A DNA stretch of 64,000 nucleotides from Actinophytocola glycyrrhizae (GTDB taxonomy: Bacteria; Actinomycetota; Actinomycetes; Mycobacteriales; Pseudonocardiaceae): the NCBI RefSeq assembly GCF_042653545.1, contig NZ_JBHSIS010000002.1, positions 62,001 to 126,000 of the forward strand, given 5' to 3'. The notes under the pieces were generated by a model that worked only from the letters and a program-made list of their open reading frames with translations, was not told where the DNA came from and did no database searches. Positions 8,043-16,689 of the stretch are shown one piece after another. The position numbers and the translations under genes are program-made. Position 1 is the first letter of the stretch, and every line of letters begins with the position of its first letter.

Positions 8043-9495
8043 CACGGCCGAGAAAGCGGCCGATCCCGTGCCCGACGAGCGGGCGCACCCGACGGGCACC
8101 ATCGTCCTCGGCACGGTCGGCAGCCTCGTCCTGCTGGTCGCGAGCTTCGCGGCCGGGGCGGGCTCCCTGCGGCACCCGTTCCTGTCCGGCTCACTGGACT
8201 GGGTGAACTACGGCCACGGCCACATGCTCGCCGAGCTGGTCGTGTACCTGGGCTACGGGCTGCTGGTGTTGGCGTGGATCCGGCTCGGGAGGCTCGTGCT
8301 CGCCGACCGCGTGCGAACCCGGTCGGTGCTGGTCGCGGCCGCGTGCTGGACAGTGCCGATGCTGTTCGCACCGGCACTGTTCACCCGCGACGTGTTCTCC
8401 TACCTCGCGCAGGGCGCGGTCGCGCTGGCGGGGCTCGACCCCTTCACAGTGCCGCCGACCGTGCTCGGGGACACGTCGGAGATCCTCAACAACGTCCACC
8501 CGTTCTGGCAGGGCACGCCCGCCCCGTACGGGCCGCTGTTCATCCTGCTCACCAAGGGCACGGTGTGGCTGGTCGGCTCGCACGTGTACGCGGGGATCGT
8601 GGTCACCCGGCTCATCGAGGTCGCGGGGCTCGCGCTGCTGGTGTGGGCGTTGCCCGGGCTGGTGCGGCATCTCGGCGGGCGGCTGCCGGTCGCGGCGTGG
8701 CTGCTGCTCGCCGGACCGCTCACGGTGGTGCACCTGGTCGGCGGTCCGCACAACGACCTGCTGATGATCGGGTTCCTCGCGGCGGGCACGCTGCTCGTGC
8801 TGGACCGCAGGCATGTGCTCGGCATCGCCGTGGTCACGCTCGGCGTGGCGGTGAAGGCGAGTGCCGGGATCGCGCTGCCGTTCCTGGTGTGGGTGTGGGC
8901 GGCGCGGCTGGGCTCGACGCGGTGGCGGAACTTCGTGCGTGCCACGGCCTGCGCGCTCGGGGTCTTCGTGGCCGTGTTCGCGGTCGTGTCGCTGGCGGCG
9001 TGGGTGGACCTCGGTTGGCTGACGATGGTGAACGCGTCGTCGCGGCTGGTGAACTGGCTGTCGCCGCCGACCGCGCTCGGGGAGCTGGTGCACGGGCTGG
9101 TCAGCGTCGTGGCCGACGTGCCGCGCGACCCGTTCGTGACGGTGACCCGGCTGCTCGGGTTGGCGCTGATGGTCGTGCTGGTGCTGCGGCAGTGGTGGCT
9201 CGCGCGCGACGGCGGCCAGGACGCGGTGCGGCGCGCGGCGATCGCGTTGCTGCTGGTCGCGGTGCTGTCCGCGACCATGCTGCCCTGGTACCTGACGTGG
9301 GCGCTCGCCCTGGGGGCGGCGCTGCCGTGGCGTCCGCGCTGGCTCGCGGTGGCGGCCGGGGTGTCGGTGTTCATGGTGGCGCCGTACTCCGCGGCGGGGG
9401 AGCAGCTGCTGTACGAGTGGCCGCTGATGGTCGCGGCGATCGCGTTGTCGGCGTGGGCGGGGTACGCGCTCGTGCGGCCGGTGGCGCGGGCGTAG
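8032..9495 (+). CDS. second MptB-like mannosyltransferase
   Basis: Tandem paralogue of the preceding gene, about 487 residues, with the same blocks: FTRDVFSYLAQG, PYGPLFILLTKG, LVGGPHNDLLMIG and GVAVKASA. TTG at 8032 overlaps the end of the first gene by 11 bases, giving a polar N-terminus as in its paralogue; GTG at 8068 is a possible shorter start. Two MptB-type enzymes in tandem suggest either division of labour between chain start and elongation or recent duplication. Both keep their motifs, so neither looks decayed. Confidence 0.82.
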   Translation: MSADTAEKAADPVPDERAHPTGTIVLGTVGSLVLLVASFAAGAGSLRHPFLSGSLDWVNYGHGHMLAELVVYLGYGLLVLAWIRLGRLVLADRVRTRSVLVAAACWTVPMLFAPALFTRDVFSYLAQGAVALAGLDPFTVPPTVLGDTSEILNNVHPFWQGTPAPYGPLFILLTKGTVWLVGSHVYAGIVVTRLIEVAGLALLVWALPGLVRHLGGRLPVAAWLLLAGPLTVVHLVGGPHNDLLMIGFLAAGTLLVLDRRHVLGIAVVTLGVAVKASAGIALPFLVWVWAARLGSTRWRNFVRATACALGVFVAVFAVVSLAAWVDLGWLTMVNASSRLVNWLSPPTALGELVHGLVSVVADVPRDPFVTVTRLLGLALMVVLVLRQWWLARDGGQDAVRRAAIALLLVAVLSATMLPWYLTWALALGAALPWRPRWLAVAAGVSVFMVAPYSAAGEQLLYEWPLMVAAIALSAWAGYALVRPVARA

Positions 9496-9498
9496 CGG

Positions 9499-9714
9499 TC
9501 AGACGGGGGCGATGAAGCCCGGTACCCAGCCGGGGTCCTCCTCGCAGGCCGGGCAGGGCAGCTCGACCATGATGCCGGAGGACTTCTCCGCGAAGACGAC
9601 GCCGGAGCCGGGCAGGATCATCGGCCGCACCGAGCCGTCCTCGGCGCGGTACTGGGTGATCTGCCTGCAGCTGTGGCACACCGTCCTGGGCGGTGTCGCG
9701 GTGCTGTCCATCAT
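9499..9714 (-). CDS. small zinc-ribbon-like protein
   Basis: 71-residue protein with two Cys pairs, CHSC (about residues 13-16) and CPAC (about 54-57), as expected for a zinc ribbon. The middle reads MILPGSGVVFAEKSSG. ATG at 9714 or the next codon at 9711 starts it. It ends 3 bases from the convergent mannosyltransferase gene. No catalytic motif; function unknown. Confidence 0.6.
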   Translation of the reverse strand: MMDSTATPPRTVCHSCRQITQYRAEDGSVRPMILPGSGVVFAEKSSGIMVELPCPACEEDPGWVPGFIAPV

Positions 9715-9779
9715 CGCGACAGCATAGCGACGCGATCTCGCCTCGACGTGCCGCACGCCAGGGCTTCGTCCGCTGACCA

Positions 9780-9906
9780 GTGAGGTTGACCGTCGTCCAC
9801 GATGCCGGGCGAGCGCACGCTGTCGGGCGTCAGCGAGGGCTGGCCCGCGATCATCTCCAGCCTCACGTCGCTGCTGGAGACCGGCGCCGTGCTGCCTACG
9901 GACTGA
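9780..9906 (+). pseudogene. remnant of an AHSA1/SRPBCC-domain gene (C-terminal end)
   Basis: Only the last part of the domain is left. Frame 1 gives RLTVVHDA, and after a shift the frame starting at 9802 gives PGERTLSGVSEGWPAI then ISSLTSLLETG and a stop at 9904-9906. These match the usual end of Aha1-like proteins (T-x-L-T-V-x-H-D ... GWPxxLSSLKxLLETG). No start codon context and no upstream domain are present. The remnant runs into the convergent aminotransferase gene. Confidence 0.6.
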
Positions 9907-11152
9907 GCTCGCGCACCGCGGCGACGACCCGGTCCATCTGCTCGGGCGTGGTGACGATGCTCGGACCGAACCGCAGGTACTGCTGCTCGTAGGGCGTGAC
10001 GCTCGCGACGACACCGGCCTGCCGCAGCATCACGACCGCGGAGTAGGCGTCCATGCCGTCGACCTCGCAGCACACGATGCCCGCCGACATGTCCGGGTCG
10101 TCCGGCGTGACGAGGGTGATCGACGGGACCTTCGCGAGGCCCTCCTTGAGACGGGACGCCTGTGTCGCGACCCGTTCCGCGATCCGGTCACGGCCGATCC
10201 GCTCGTGCAGTTCGAACGCCTCCCGCACCGCCCAGCGGTGCTCGAACGAGTGGTAGCCGCCGGGGGTGAAGCGGGCGGCGGGGGAGTCGCCGTGGGAGAA
10301 GGTGGGGATCACCGGGTCGAGGGCGTCCCACGCGCGTCCCCACAGCAGCCCGGTGCCCCTCGGCCCGAAGAGCCACTTGTGGGTGCCGGTCGACAGGAAG
10401 TCGCAGCCGAGCTCGGCGACCGGCAGGTCGACGGCGCCGAACCCGTGCACGCCATCGACGCACAGCAGGGCCCGTGCTTGCGACGCTCGCCCGGCGTTGA
10501 CCTCGGCGAGCATCGCGGCGATGGCGGGCACGGGCAGCCGGACACCGGTACTGGAATGCACCCAGGTGATCGCGACGACCCGCGTGTTCGGCGTGATCGC
10601 GGCCCGCAGCCGCGCCACGACGTCGGCCGCGGTGGCCGCTCGCGGGTCGTCGTACAGCGCGATTCTGCGGACCTTCGCACCGGTGCGCCTGGCCATCAGG
10701 TCGAGCGCGGCGTGGTGGGCGGCGAAGTCGTGGGTGCTGGTGACCACGTCCTGTCCGGCACGCAGCCGCATGCCGGAGTACAGGACGCCGAGGCCCATCG
10801 TCGTGCTGTCGGTGAACGCGACCTGGTCCGGTGCACCGCCGAGGTAGGAGGCCGCGGTCCTGCGGAGCTCCTCCTCGGCGGTGCCGTGGCGGTGGAGGTA
10901 GGCCTCGGTGTCGGCGTCGAGCCCCGCGCGGTGCCGGTCGATGGCGTCGCGGACCGGTTTCGGGTGGGCGGCGAGGACGAACGCGGCGGTCTGCACGAGG
11001 TCGGGGTCGAGCGGGAACAGCGCGCGGACGTCCTGCCAGTCGGCGGGGTCGAAGCGTGCGGGTGCGGGCGGGTCCTGTGCGGTGGTCGTGCACGCCGCGA
11101 GCCCGGCGACCAGCCCGGCGGTGAGGATGGTGCGGCGCCCCAGTTCGTTCAT
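9896..11152 (-). CDS. exported class V aminotransferase-fold PLP enzyme (lipoprotein-like)
   Basis: 418-residue PLP-dependent enzyme of the class V (isopenicillin-N epimerase/cysteine desulfurase-like) group. The PLP lysine is in STGTHKWLFGPRGTG, with the aspartate in CVDGVHGFGAVD. The N-terminus is unusual for this fold: GRRTILTAGLVAGLAAC has a twin-arginine-like pair, a hydrophobic run and a lipobox (LAAC, Cys at about 21), followed by a Thr/Ala/Pro linker. This predicts Tat export and lipid anchoring outside the cell. Substrate unknown. ATG at 11152 is close to the divergent MBL gene at 11221, so the two share a promoter region. Confidence 0.85.
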   Translation of the reverse strand: MNELGRRTILTAGLVAGLAACTTTAQDPPAPARFDPADWQDVRALFPLDPDLVQTAAFVLAAHPKPVRDAIDRHRAGLDADTEAYLHRHGTAEEELRRTAASYLGGAPDQVAFTDSTTMGLGVLYSGMRLRAGQDVVTSTHDFAAHHAALDLMARRTGAKVRRIALYDDPRAATAADVVARLRAAITPNTRVVAITWVHSSTGVRLPVPAIAAMLAEVNAGRASQARALLCVDGVHGFGAVDLPVAELGCDFLSTGTHKWLFGPRGTGLLWGRAWDALDPVIPTFSHGDSPAARFTPGGYHSFEHRWAVREAFELHERIGRDRIAERVATQASRLKEGLAKVPSITLVTPDDPDMSAGIVCCEVDGMDAYSAVVMLRQAGVVASVTPYEQQYLRFGPSIVTTPEQMDRVVAAVRELSP

Positions 11153-11220
11153 CGGAGCATGGTATGCGCCCAGAGCGAAACGGGCGCCGGTTTCGGGTCG
11201 ACTGACTTACGTTGTGCCGC

Positions 11221-11919
11221 ATGGAGATCACCGAGTTGCTGCCGTGCCTGCACCAGGTCGGCCTTGAGTTCGGTCAGGCGTATCTGTGGCGCGACGGCGA
11301 CGAGCTGACACTGGTCGACACCGGCATCCCCGGCAGCGGTGACCTGATCGCCGCCGCGGTCGCGTCGCTCGGGTTGCCCCGGTCCGCGGTGCGCCGGATC
11401 GTGATCACCCACGGGCATGAGGACCACGCCGGCTCGGCGGCGGAGATCCGCGCCTGGGACGGTGCCCCGGTGCACGTCCACGTCGCCGACGCGCCCGTCG
11501 TCCGAGGAGAACGCGGGCGCGAGGAACCGGTGATCACCGAGTTCGAACGCCCGTACTGGGACCGCGTGACCGAGCTGGGCATCACCGCCATGACCATCCC
11601 TCCGTCCACAGTGGACGTCGAGCTGGCCGGTGGTGAGGAGCTGCCGTTCGGTGACGGCGCACGGGTCCTGTCGATCCCGGGCCACACCGCGGGCAGTGTG
11701 GCGATACACCTGCCGCGCCACGGCGTCCTGTTCGCGGGCGACACCGTCGCGTGCCTGCCGGAGACCGGCGTGATCCCCGGCGCGTTCAACGTGGACGCCG
11801 CGACGATGCTCCAGTCGTACCGCATGCTCGCGGACCTGGACCCGGACATCGTGTGCGTCGGCCACGGCAGCTCGGTGGTCGGCGGCGCGGGCGCGGCGAT
11901 GCGTGCCGCCATCGGCTAG
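11221..11919 (+). CDS. MBL-fold metallo-hydrolase
   Basis: 232-residue metallo-beta-lactamase-fold hydrolase. The metal motif THGHEDHAG (HxHxDH) is at about residues 61-69, the second histidine is in IPGHTAGS, the bridging aspartate is in FAGDTVA, and the last histidine is in VGHGSS. No signal peptide, so it is cytosolic. The family covers glyoxalase II-like, lactonase and other hydrolases, and the substrate cannot be chosen. ATG at 11221; divergent from the exported aminotransferase gene. Confidence 0.88.
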   Translation: MEITELLPCLHQVGLEFGQAYLWRDGDELTLVDTGIPGSGDLIAAAVASLGLPRSAVRRIVITHGHEDHAGSAAEIRAWDGAPVHVHVADAPVVRGERGREEPVITEFERPYWDRVTELGITAMTIPPSTVDVELAGGEELPFGDGARVLSIPGHTAGSVAIHLPRHGVLFAGDTVACLPETGVIPGAFNVDAATMLQSYRMLADLDPDIVCVGHGSSVVGGAGAAMRAAIG

Positions 11920-12029
11920 CGCGTGTCCTGCGGAGCCTTACCCCAGGGGAACGTGACGGCACCGGACCACCGACCGCCCGCGGTCCGCGGGTGTCGCTGG
12001 GTCGGGACCAACACTTCTGAATCCGGGCA

Positions 12030-12950
12030 CTAGCTCAGCGCGGGCTCGTCCAGCGTCAAGGTGCACAGGTCACCGTCCAGCGTGGCCCGCACCCCCAGCG
12101 GAATCGTGAGCTGGTCAGCGCAGTGGCCGAAACCGAACTCCCACACGACCGGGATCCCCAGTCCCACAAGGAGGTCCGCCACCACGGCCTGGACCTCCTG
12201 CGGTGCCCCGCAGCCGGTCCACGACCCGGCCACGACGCCCGCCACACCGGTGAACCATCCCGACCGCAACAGCTGGGTGAGCATGCGGTCGACCTGGTAC
12301 GGCTCCTCGTTCACGTCCTCGAGGACGGCGATCGACCCGTCCGGCGGCACGGTCGCGCCCTCGGCGCCGACCCCGGACGACAGCAGCGACAGGTTCCCGC
12401 CCACGAGCATCCCCGACGCGACACCGTCGCCCAGCGGCACCGAGCACGGCCCGGTCAGCGTCAGCACCGACTCCGGCTCGAACAACGTCTGCCGGAAGTG
12501 CTTCTGCCCGCCGACGTCGAACGACGCCGCGCTCGCGACCAACGGCGCGAACAACGTCACCACGTCCAGCTGCGCACCGATCGCCTGGTGCAGCGCCGTG
12601 ATGTCGCTCGACCCGGTGAACAGCTTGGGTCCGGCCTGCGCCATCGCGTCCCAGTCGAGCAGGTCGAGCATCCGCATGGCGCCGTAGCCACCGCGGGCAC
12701 ACACGACGGCCTCGACCGCCGGGTCGCACCACGCCGCCTGCAGATCCGCCGCCCGGTGCACGTCGAGCCCCGCCAGGTAGGGCAGTGACGGATGCCGGTC
12801 GAGCACATGGTCGGCGACCTCGACGACCAGCCCCCAGCTCTCCAGGACCGACACCCCACGCGCCAGCAACGCCGCGTCGACCGGTCCGGACGGCGCCACG
12901 AGCCGGACCCTGCTGCCCGCCCGCAACCGGGACGGACGGGCACGCGTCAC
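12030..12950 (-). CDS. LD-carboxypeptidase (peptidase S66)
   Basis: 306-residue serine peptidase that cuts the L-Lys/DAP-D-Ala bond of tetrapeptides during murein recycling. Landmarks: early VRLVAPSGPVD, CARGGYGAMRMLDLLDW, the nucleophile in FTGSSDITALH (Ser-Asp), the catalytic Glu in EDVNEEPYQVDRML, and the catalytic His in FGFGHCADQ. GTG at 12950 overlaps the stop of the upstream S9 peptidase gene (GTGA), so they are co-translated. No signal peptide, as expected for the cytosolic LdcA type. Confidence 0.88.
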   Translation of the reverse strand: MTRARPSRLRAGSRVRLVAPSGPVDAALLARGVSVLESWGLVVEVADHVLDRHPSLPYLAGLDVHRAADLQAAWCDPAVEAVVCARGGYGAMRMLDLLDWDAMAQAGPKLFTGSSDITALHQAIGAQLDVVTLFAPLVASAASFDVGGQKHFRQTLFEPESVLTLTGPCSVPLGDGVASGMLVGGNLSLLSSGVGAEGATVPPDGSIAVLEDVNEEPYQVDRMLTQLLRSGWFTGVAGVVAGSWTGCGAPQEVQAVVADLLVGLGIPVVWEFGFGHCADQLTIPLGVRATLDGDLCTLTLDEPALS

Positions 12951-14866
12951 GACCTCAGCTCCAGCACCGGCACTCCCGGCGGCGTGAACCCGAAGACCTG
13001 CCCGTAGAACGACAGCTCCGCCTCCAGCGCCGCGGTCACCGTCGATGCCCGCCGGAACCCGTGCTGCTCGCCCTCGAACGTCAGGTAAGCGTGCGGCAGC
13101 CCGGTCCCGTCGAGGCTCGCGACGAACCGGTCCGCCTGCTCCGGCGGACACACCTCGTCCTCGAGTCCCTGCAGCAACAGCACCGGGCCGGCGAGCCGGT
13201 CGACGTGGTTGCTCGGCGACCGGTCGGCGTACCGGTCCGCGTGCTCCGGCAGCGTGCCGACCAGACCCTCGATGTACCGCGACTCGAAGTCATGTGTCTC
13301 GCCACCGGCGCTCGTCCAGCCGGTCAGGTCGAGGATCGGGAACATGATCGTCGCGCACGCGTAGGTCGACGCCGACGTCATCGACGCCGCAGCGGTCCAC
13401 CCGCCCGCGCTGCCGCCGCGCACGGCGAGGCGAGCGCCGTCCACGACACCCTCCTGCGCGAGGGTGGTGGCGACCGTCGCGCAGTCGTGCACGTCGACCA
13501 CCCCCCACTGCTCGTTGAGCGACTCGCGGAACGCCCGTCCGTAGCCCGCCGAACCGCCGTAGTTCACGGCCGCCACCGCGAAGCCGCGGCTGGTGAAGTA
13601 CGCGATGTCACGCTTGAGCACGTCGGTGACCTTGCCCGTCGGTCCGCCGTGCACGTGGACCAGCAACGGCGGCGCAGCACCGGGCGGGCCGGCGAAGTCC
13701 GGGTTGCGCGGCAGGTACACGAACGCCGGGATGTGCCTGCCGTCGTCGCTGGTGAACACCCGGTGCTCCGGCACCGGCAGATACGCCGGATCCAGCAGGT
13801 CGTGCGGCTGCCCGGACACGATCGTCTCCACGCCGGTGCCGAGGTCGAGCCGCACCACGGCGACCTCCTGCTGCGGCCCGCCCGCGGCGGACACCACCAC
13901 GCCGTCGTGCGCGACGAGGTCCGACGACCACGCGGTCAGGTCGGTGTCGACGTCGGTGACCGTGCCGCTTCTCTCGTCGAGCACGGCAAGCCGGTCCGAC
14001 CGCAGCACCGCGTACCGGCCGCTGCCCAGCGGCGCGAACCAGCGGCCGCCGAGCACCCACAGCGGCCCGCCGAGCTCCTCGTCGCAACGCGCCAGGTTCA
14101 CCGCGCTGCCGTCGAGCCCGACGCGGAACAGGTTCCACCAGCCGTCCGGGTCGGTGAGCACGAGCAGCGAGTCCGATGTCTCCCATTCGGCCTGGCAGAC
14201 GCTCTCCCTCGGCCCGCCGGCCAGGACGCGATGGGGTTGCCCGGGCTTCGCGACGCACAGTTCGGCGCCGTCCCACGGCATGTTCGGGTGGTCCCAGCCG
14301 ATCCACGCGAGCCGCGTGCCATCCGGCGACAGGCGGGGACCGGACATGAAGTGGTGGCTCGCGCCGAGCGAGCGCGGCCCGGTGCCGTCGAGCGGCACCT
14401 CCACCAGGTCGCGCGCCACGTCGGTCGGCCGGTCCCCGGTGACGGTCTCGCGGACGCACAACACGGACGTGCCGCCCGCGCCGGGGGAGAGGTCGGCGTA
14501 CCGCAGGCCGTGCTCGCGGGCAGGCACGGGGGTGAGCGGGCGCGGGTCACCCGACCCGTCGTAGGCGTAGATCCGCTGGTCCGCCCAGTTGGTGAAGACC
14601 ACCGTGTCGCCGAGCACGGTCCACGGGCGCCCGCCGTACTCGTGCACCCGGTTGCGCACGTTCCACGGCGCGGCCAGCACCTCGGCCGGCGACCCGTCCG
14701 GCCCCTCGCGCATCAGCGCGACCCGTCCCTCCTCCGTCGGCCTGCTCTCCGCCCACCACACGACGCCGTCGTGCACGTCGACCCACTTGGGGGCGACGCC
14801 GGCGACGGCCACCGTCTTCGCCGTGAGCGGCGACTCCCAGCTACCGAACTGCGCGATCTTCACCAC
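12947..14866 (-). CDS. S9 family prolyl oligopeptidase-like peptidase
   Basis: 639-residue cytosolic peptidase. The N-terminal two-thirds is a beta-propeller with repeated W-x-D and L-SPDG motifs; the C-terminal alpha/beta-hydrolase domain (about 390-630) has the nucleophile in RGGSAGGWTAA, the acid in QGLEDEVCPPEQ, and the histidine in EGEQHGFRR. It is the first gene of a two-gene operon with LD-carboxypeptidase, which suggests a role in peptide or wall-peptide turnover. Likely an acylaminoacyl- or dipeptidyl-peptidase-type enzyme; specificity unknown. Confidence 0.9.
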   Translation of the reverse strand: MVKIAQFGSWESPLTAKTVAVAGVAPKWVDVHDGVVWWAESRPTEEGRVALMREGPDGSPAEVLAAPWNVRNRVHEYGGRPWTVLGDTVVFTNWADQRIYAYDGSGDPRPLTPVPAREHGLRYADLSPGAGGTSVLCVRETVTGDRPTDVARDLVEVPLDGTGPRSLGASHHFMSGPRLSPDGTRLAWIGWDHPNMPWDGAELCVAKPGQPHRVLAGGPRESVCQAEWETSDSLLVLTDPDGWWNLFRVGLDGSAVNLARCDEELGGPLWVLGGRWFAPLGSGRYAVLRSDRLAVLDERSGTVTDVDTDLTAWSSDLVAHDGVVVSAAGGPQQEVAVVRLDLGTGVETIVSGQPHDLLDPAYLPVPEHRVFTSDDGRHIPAFVYLPRNPDFAGPPGAAPPLLVHVHGGPTGKVTDVLKRDIAYFTSRGFAVAAVNYGGSAGYGRAFRESLNEQWGVVDVHDCATVATTLAQEGVVDGARLAVRGGSAGGWTAAASMTSASTYACATIMFPILDLTGWTSAGGETHDFESRYIEGLVGTLPEHADRYADRSPSNHVDRLAGPVLLLQGLEDEVCPPEQADRFVASLDGTGLPHAYLTFEGEQHGFRRASTVTAALEAELSFYGQVFGFTPPGVPVLELRS

Positions 14867-14997
14867 GCCGGAGACCCTAACCGGGGGAGCGGGCCGGTGG
14901 TGGGTCCGGGCGGCTTCGATACGGTTGCTCCCGCCTGCGTGTCGGGGTGGGAACAGACCTGCTCGAACGCGGCGTTTGCCGTAGGGTCGGAGGTGCC

Positions 14998-15573
14998 ATG
15001 GCTCGAGTAATTCATGTCTTCCGTCAGCCCGATCGGTTTGTCGCAGGCACGGTCGGTCAACCAGGCGACCGCACGTTCTACCTGCAAGCCTCGGAAAGTG
15101 CCCGCACCGTGTCCGTCGCGCTGGAGAAGCAGCAGATGGCCGTGCTCGCGGAGCGCATCGGCTCGTTGCTCGAGGAGGTCCACCGCCGCTTCGGCGCGGA
15201 CCTGCCGGACGAGACGCCCGACGACCTCGTCGACGCCGACCCGCTCAACGTCCCGGTCGAGGAGGAGTTCCGCGTCGGCACGATGGGTCTCGGGTGGGAC
15301 TCGGAGTCCAGTGCCGTCGTGATCGAACTGCTGGCGATCACGGAGACCGAGGTCGACGAGTCGATCGTGCTCGACGACACCGAGGAGGGCCCGGACGCGG
15401 TCCGGGTGTTCCTCACCCCGGCCGAGGCGCGCGCGTTCGCCGAGCGTGCCGACCGGGTGATCAACGCGGGCCGCAAGCCGTGCCCGCTGTGCGGTGAGCC
15501 GCTCGACCCGGCCGGGCACGTGTGCCCGCGCCAGAACGGCTACCGGCGCACCGAGGACGACGAGGCGGAATAG
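14998..15573 (+). CDS. DUF3090 family protein
   Basis: 191-residue conserved actinobacterial protein with the family's start MARVIHVFRQPDRFVAGTVG and a C-terminal four-Cys zinc motif, CPLCGEPLDPAGHVCPR (CxxC then a later Cys). ATG at 14998 follows GGAGGTG. The biochemical role is unknown. In many actinobacteria it is followed by the SCO1664-family gene, as here, and then by mshC of mycothiol synthesis, which is not present in this window. Confidence 0.9.
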   Translation: MARVIHVFRQPDRFVAGTVGQPGDRTFYLQASESARTVSVALEKQQMAVLAERIGSLLEEVHRRFGADLPDETPDDLVDADPLNVPVEEEFRVGTMGLGWDSESSAVVIELLAITETEVDESIVLDDTEEGPDAVRVFLTPAEARAFAERADRVINAGRKPCPLCGEPLDPAGHVCPRQNGYRRTEDDEAE

Positions 15574-15577
15574 GGAG

Positions 15578-16369
15578 TTGCTGCCGTCGGATCCGGGTGT
15601 CCTCGAGCTGCTCACACGAGGACGGATCGAGATCGAGGGTCGCCTGGTCGACGCCTCCAACGCCACGCTCTACTGCGAGATCTCCGGTGGGGACGAGGTC
15701 GCGCGCTGCGTGTACAAGCCGGTCAGCGGCGAGCGCGCACTGTGGGACTTCCCCGACGGCACGCTCGCGGGCCGCGAAGTCGGCTCCTACCTCGTGTCGC
15801 AGGCCGCCGGGCTGACGGTGGTCCCGCCGACCGTGCTGCGCTCCGGCCCGTTCGGGCCGGGCATGGTGCAGCTGTGGGTGGACACCAAGGAGGGCGACGA
15901 CCTGGTCGATGTGTGCGCGCCGGAGGACCTGCCGCCGGGGTGGCGGATGGTGCTGCGCGCGCATGACCGGTTCGGTGAGCCCGCGGTGCTCGCACACGCG
16001 GACCACCCGAGCGTGCGGATGATGTCGGCGCTGGACGTGGTGCTCAACAACGCGGACCGCAAGGGTGGCCATGTGCTGCACGGTACCGACGGGCAGGTGT
16101 ACGGCGTGGACCACGGCATCTGCCTGCACACAGAGCACAAGCTGCGGACCGTCCTGTGGGGCTGGGTCGGCGAGCGGCTGCCCGAGGACGTGGTCGGCAT
16201 GCTGGAGACACTGCGGGCCGGGCTCGACGACCTGTCGGTCGAGCTCGCACAGCACGTGACGAAGGCCGAGGTCAGGGCGTTGCGGTCCCGGGTGTCGGCG
16301 CTGTTGTCGGCAGGGGAGTTCCCGACGCCGGGCTCGGACTGGCGGGCGATTCCCTGGCCCGCGTTCTGA
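15578..16369 (+). CDS. SCO1664 family protein (PI3/4-kinase-like fold)
   Basis: 263-residue member of the SCO1664 family. The blocks CVYKPVSGERALWDFP, GREVGSYLVSQAAGL and DVVLNNADRKGGHVLH ... VYGVDHGICLH look like a kinase-type fold: a Lys in YKP, an N-N-x-D loop and a D-H-G in place of a metal-binding DxG. TTG at 15578 lies 4 bases after the DUF3090 stop with GAGG upstream; no better start exists. It forms a conserved two-gene unit with DUF3090. Substrate unknown. Confidence 0.87.
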   Translation: MLPSDPGVLELLTRGRIEIEGRLVDASNATLYCEISGGDEVARCVYKPVSGERALWDFPDGTLAGREVGSYLVSQAAGLTVVPPTVLRSGPFGPGMVQLWVDTKEGDDLVDVCAPEDLPPGWRMVLRAHDRFGEPAVLAHADHPSVRMMSALDVVLNNADRKGGHVLHGTDGQVYGVDHGICLHTEHKLRTVLWGWVGERLPEDVVGMLETLRAGLDDLSVELAQHVTKAEVRALRSRVSALLSAGEFPTPGSDWRAIPWPAF

Positions 16370-16381
16370 CCTCTGATCGGG

Positions 16382-16678
16382 TCATCGTGGCGGGCCCATG
16401 ACGCGGGCGGCCGCCACGATGATGTTCCACAGTGGACTGTTGGTGGTCTCGTAGTAGACGCGGCGGCTGCCTGCCTCCCGGTGTTCGGTGAGCATGCCGA
16501 GGTGGACGAACCGGCGCAGCTCGGTGCCTGCCGCGCTCTGGGGGATCACTTCGTCCGGCGGCTCCGACTGGTAGAAGCGCCGGGCGCCGCGGGCGTGGAT
16601 CCACAGCGCCACCCGCAGCCTGCACGGACGGCCGAACAACAAGCGCCCCACTTCACCGACGTCGGTGTCCATGCCCAC
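16382..16678 (-). CDS. ArsR-like winged-helix protein
   Basis: 98-residue DNA-binding protein. LLFGRPCRLRVALWIHARG resembles helices 1-2, EVIPQSAAGTELRRFVHLGMLTEH the recognition helix region, and RRVYYETTNSPLWNIIVAAARVM the wing and dimer helix. No metal-binding Cys pair typical of ArsR sensors. ATG at 16678 or 16672. It ends 12 bases from the convergent SCO1664-family gene. AT-rich DNA before its start (16684-16715) probably holds the promoter. Target unknown. Confidence 0.7.
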   Translation of the reverse strand: MGMDTDVGEVGRLLFGRPCRLRVALWIHARGARRFYQSEPPDEVIPQSAAGTELRRFVHLGMLTEHREAGSRRVYYETTNSPLWNIIVAAARVMGPPR

Positions 16679-16689
16679 CTTCCTACCAT

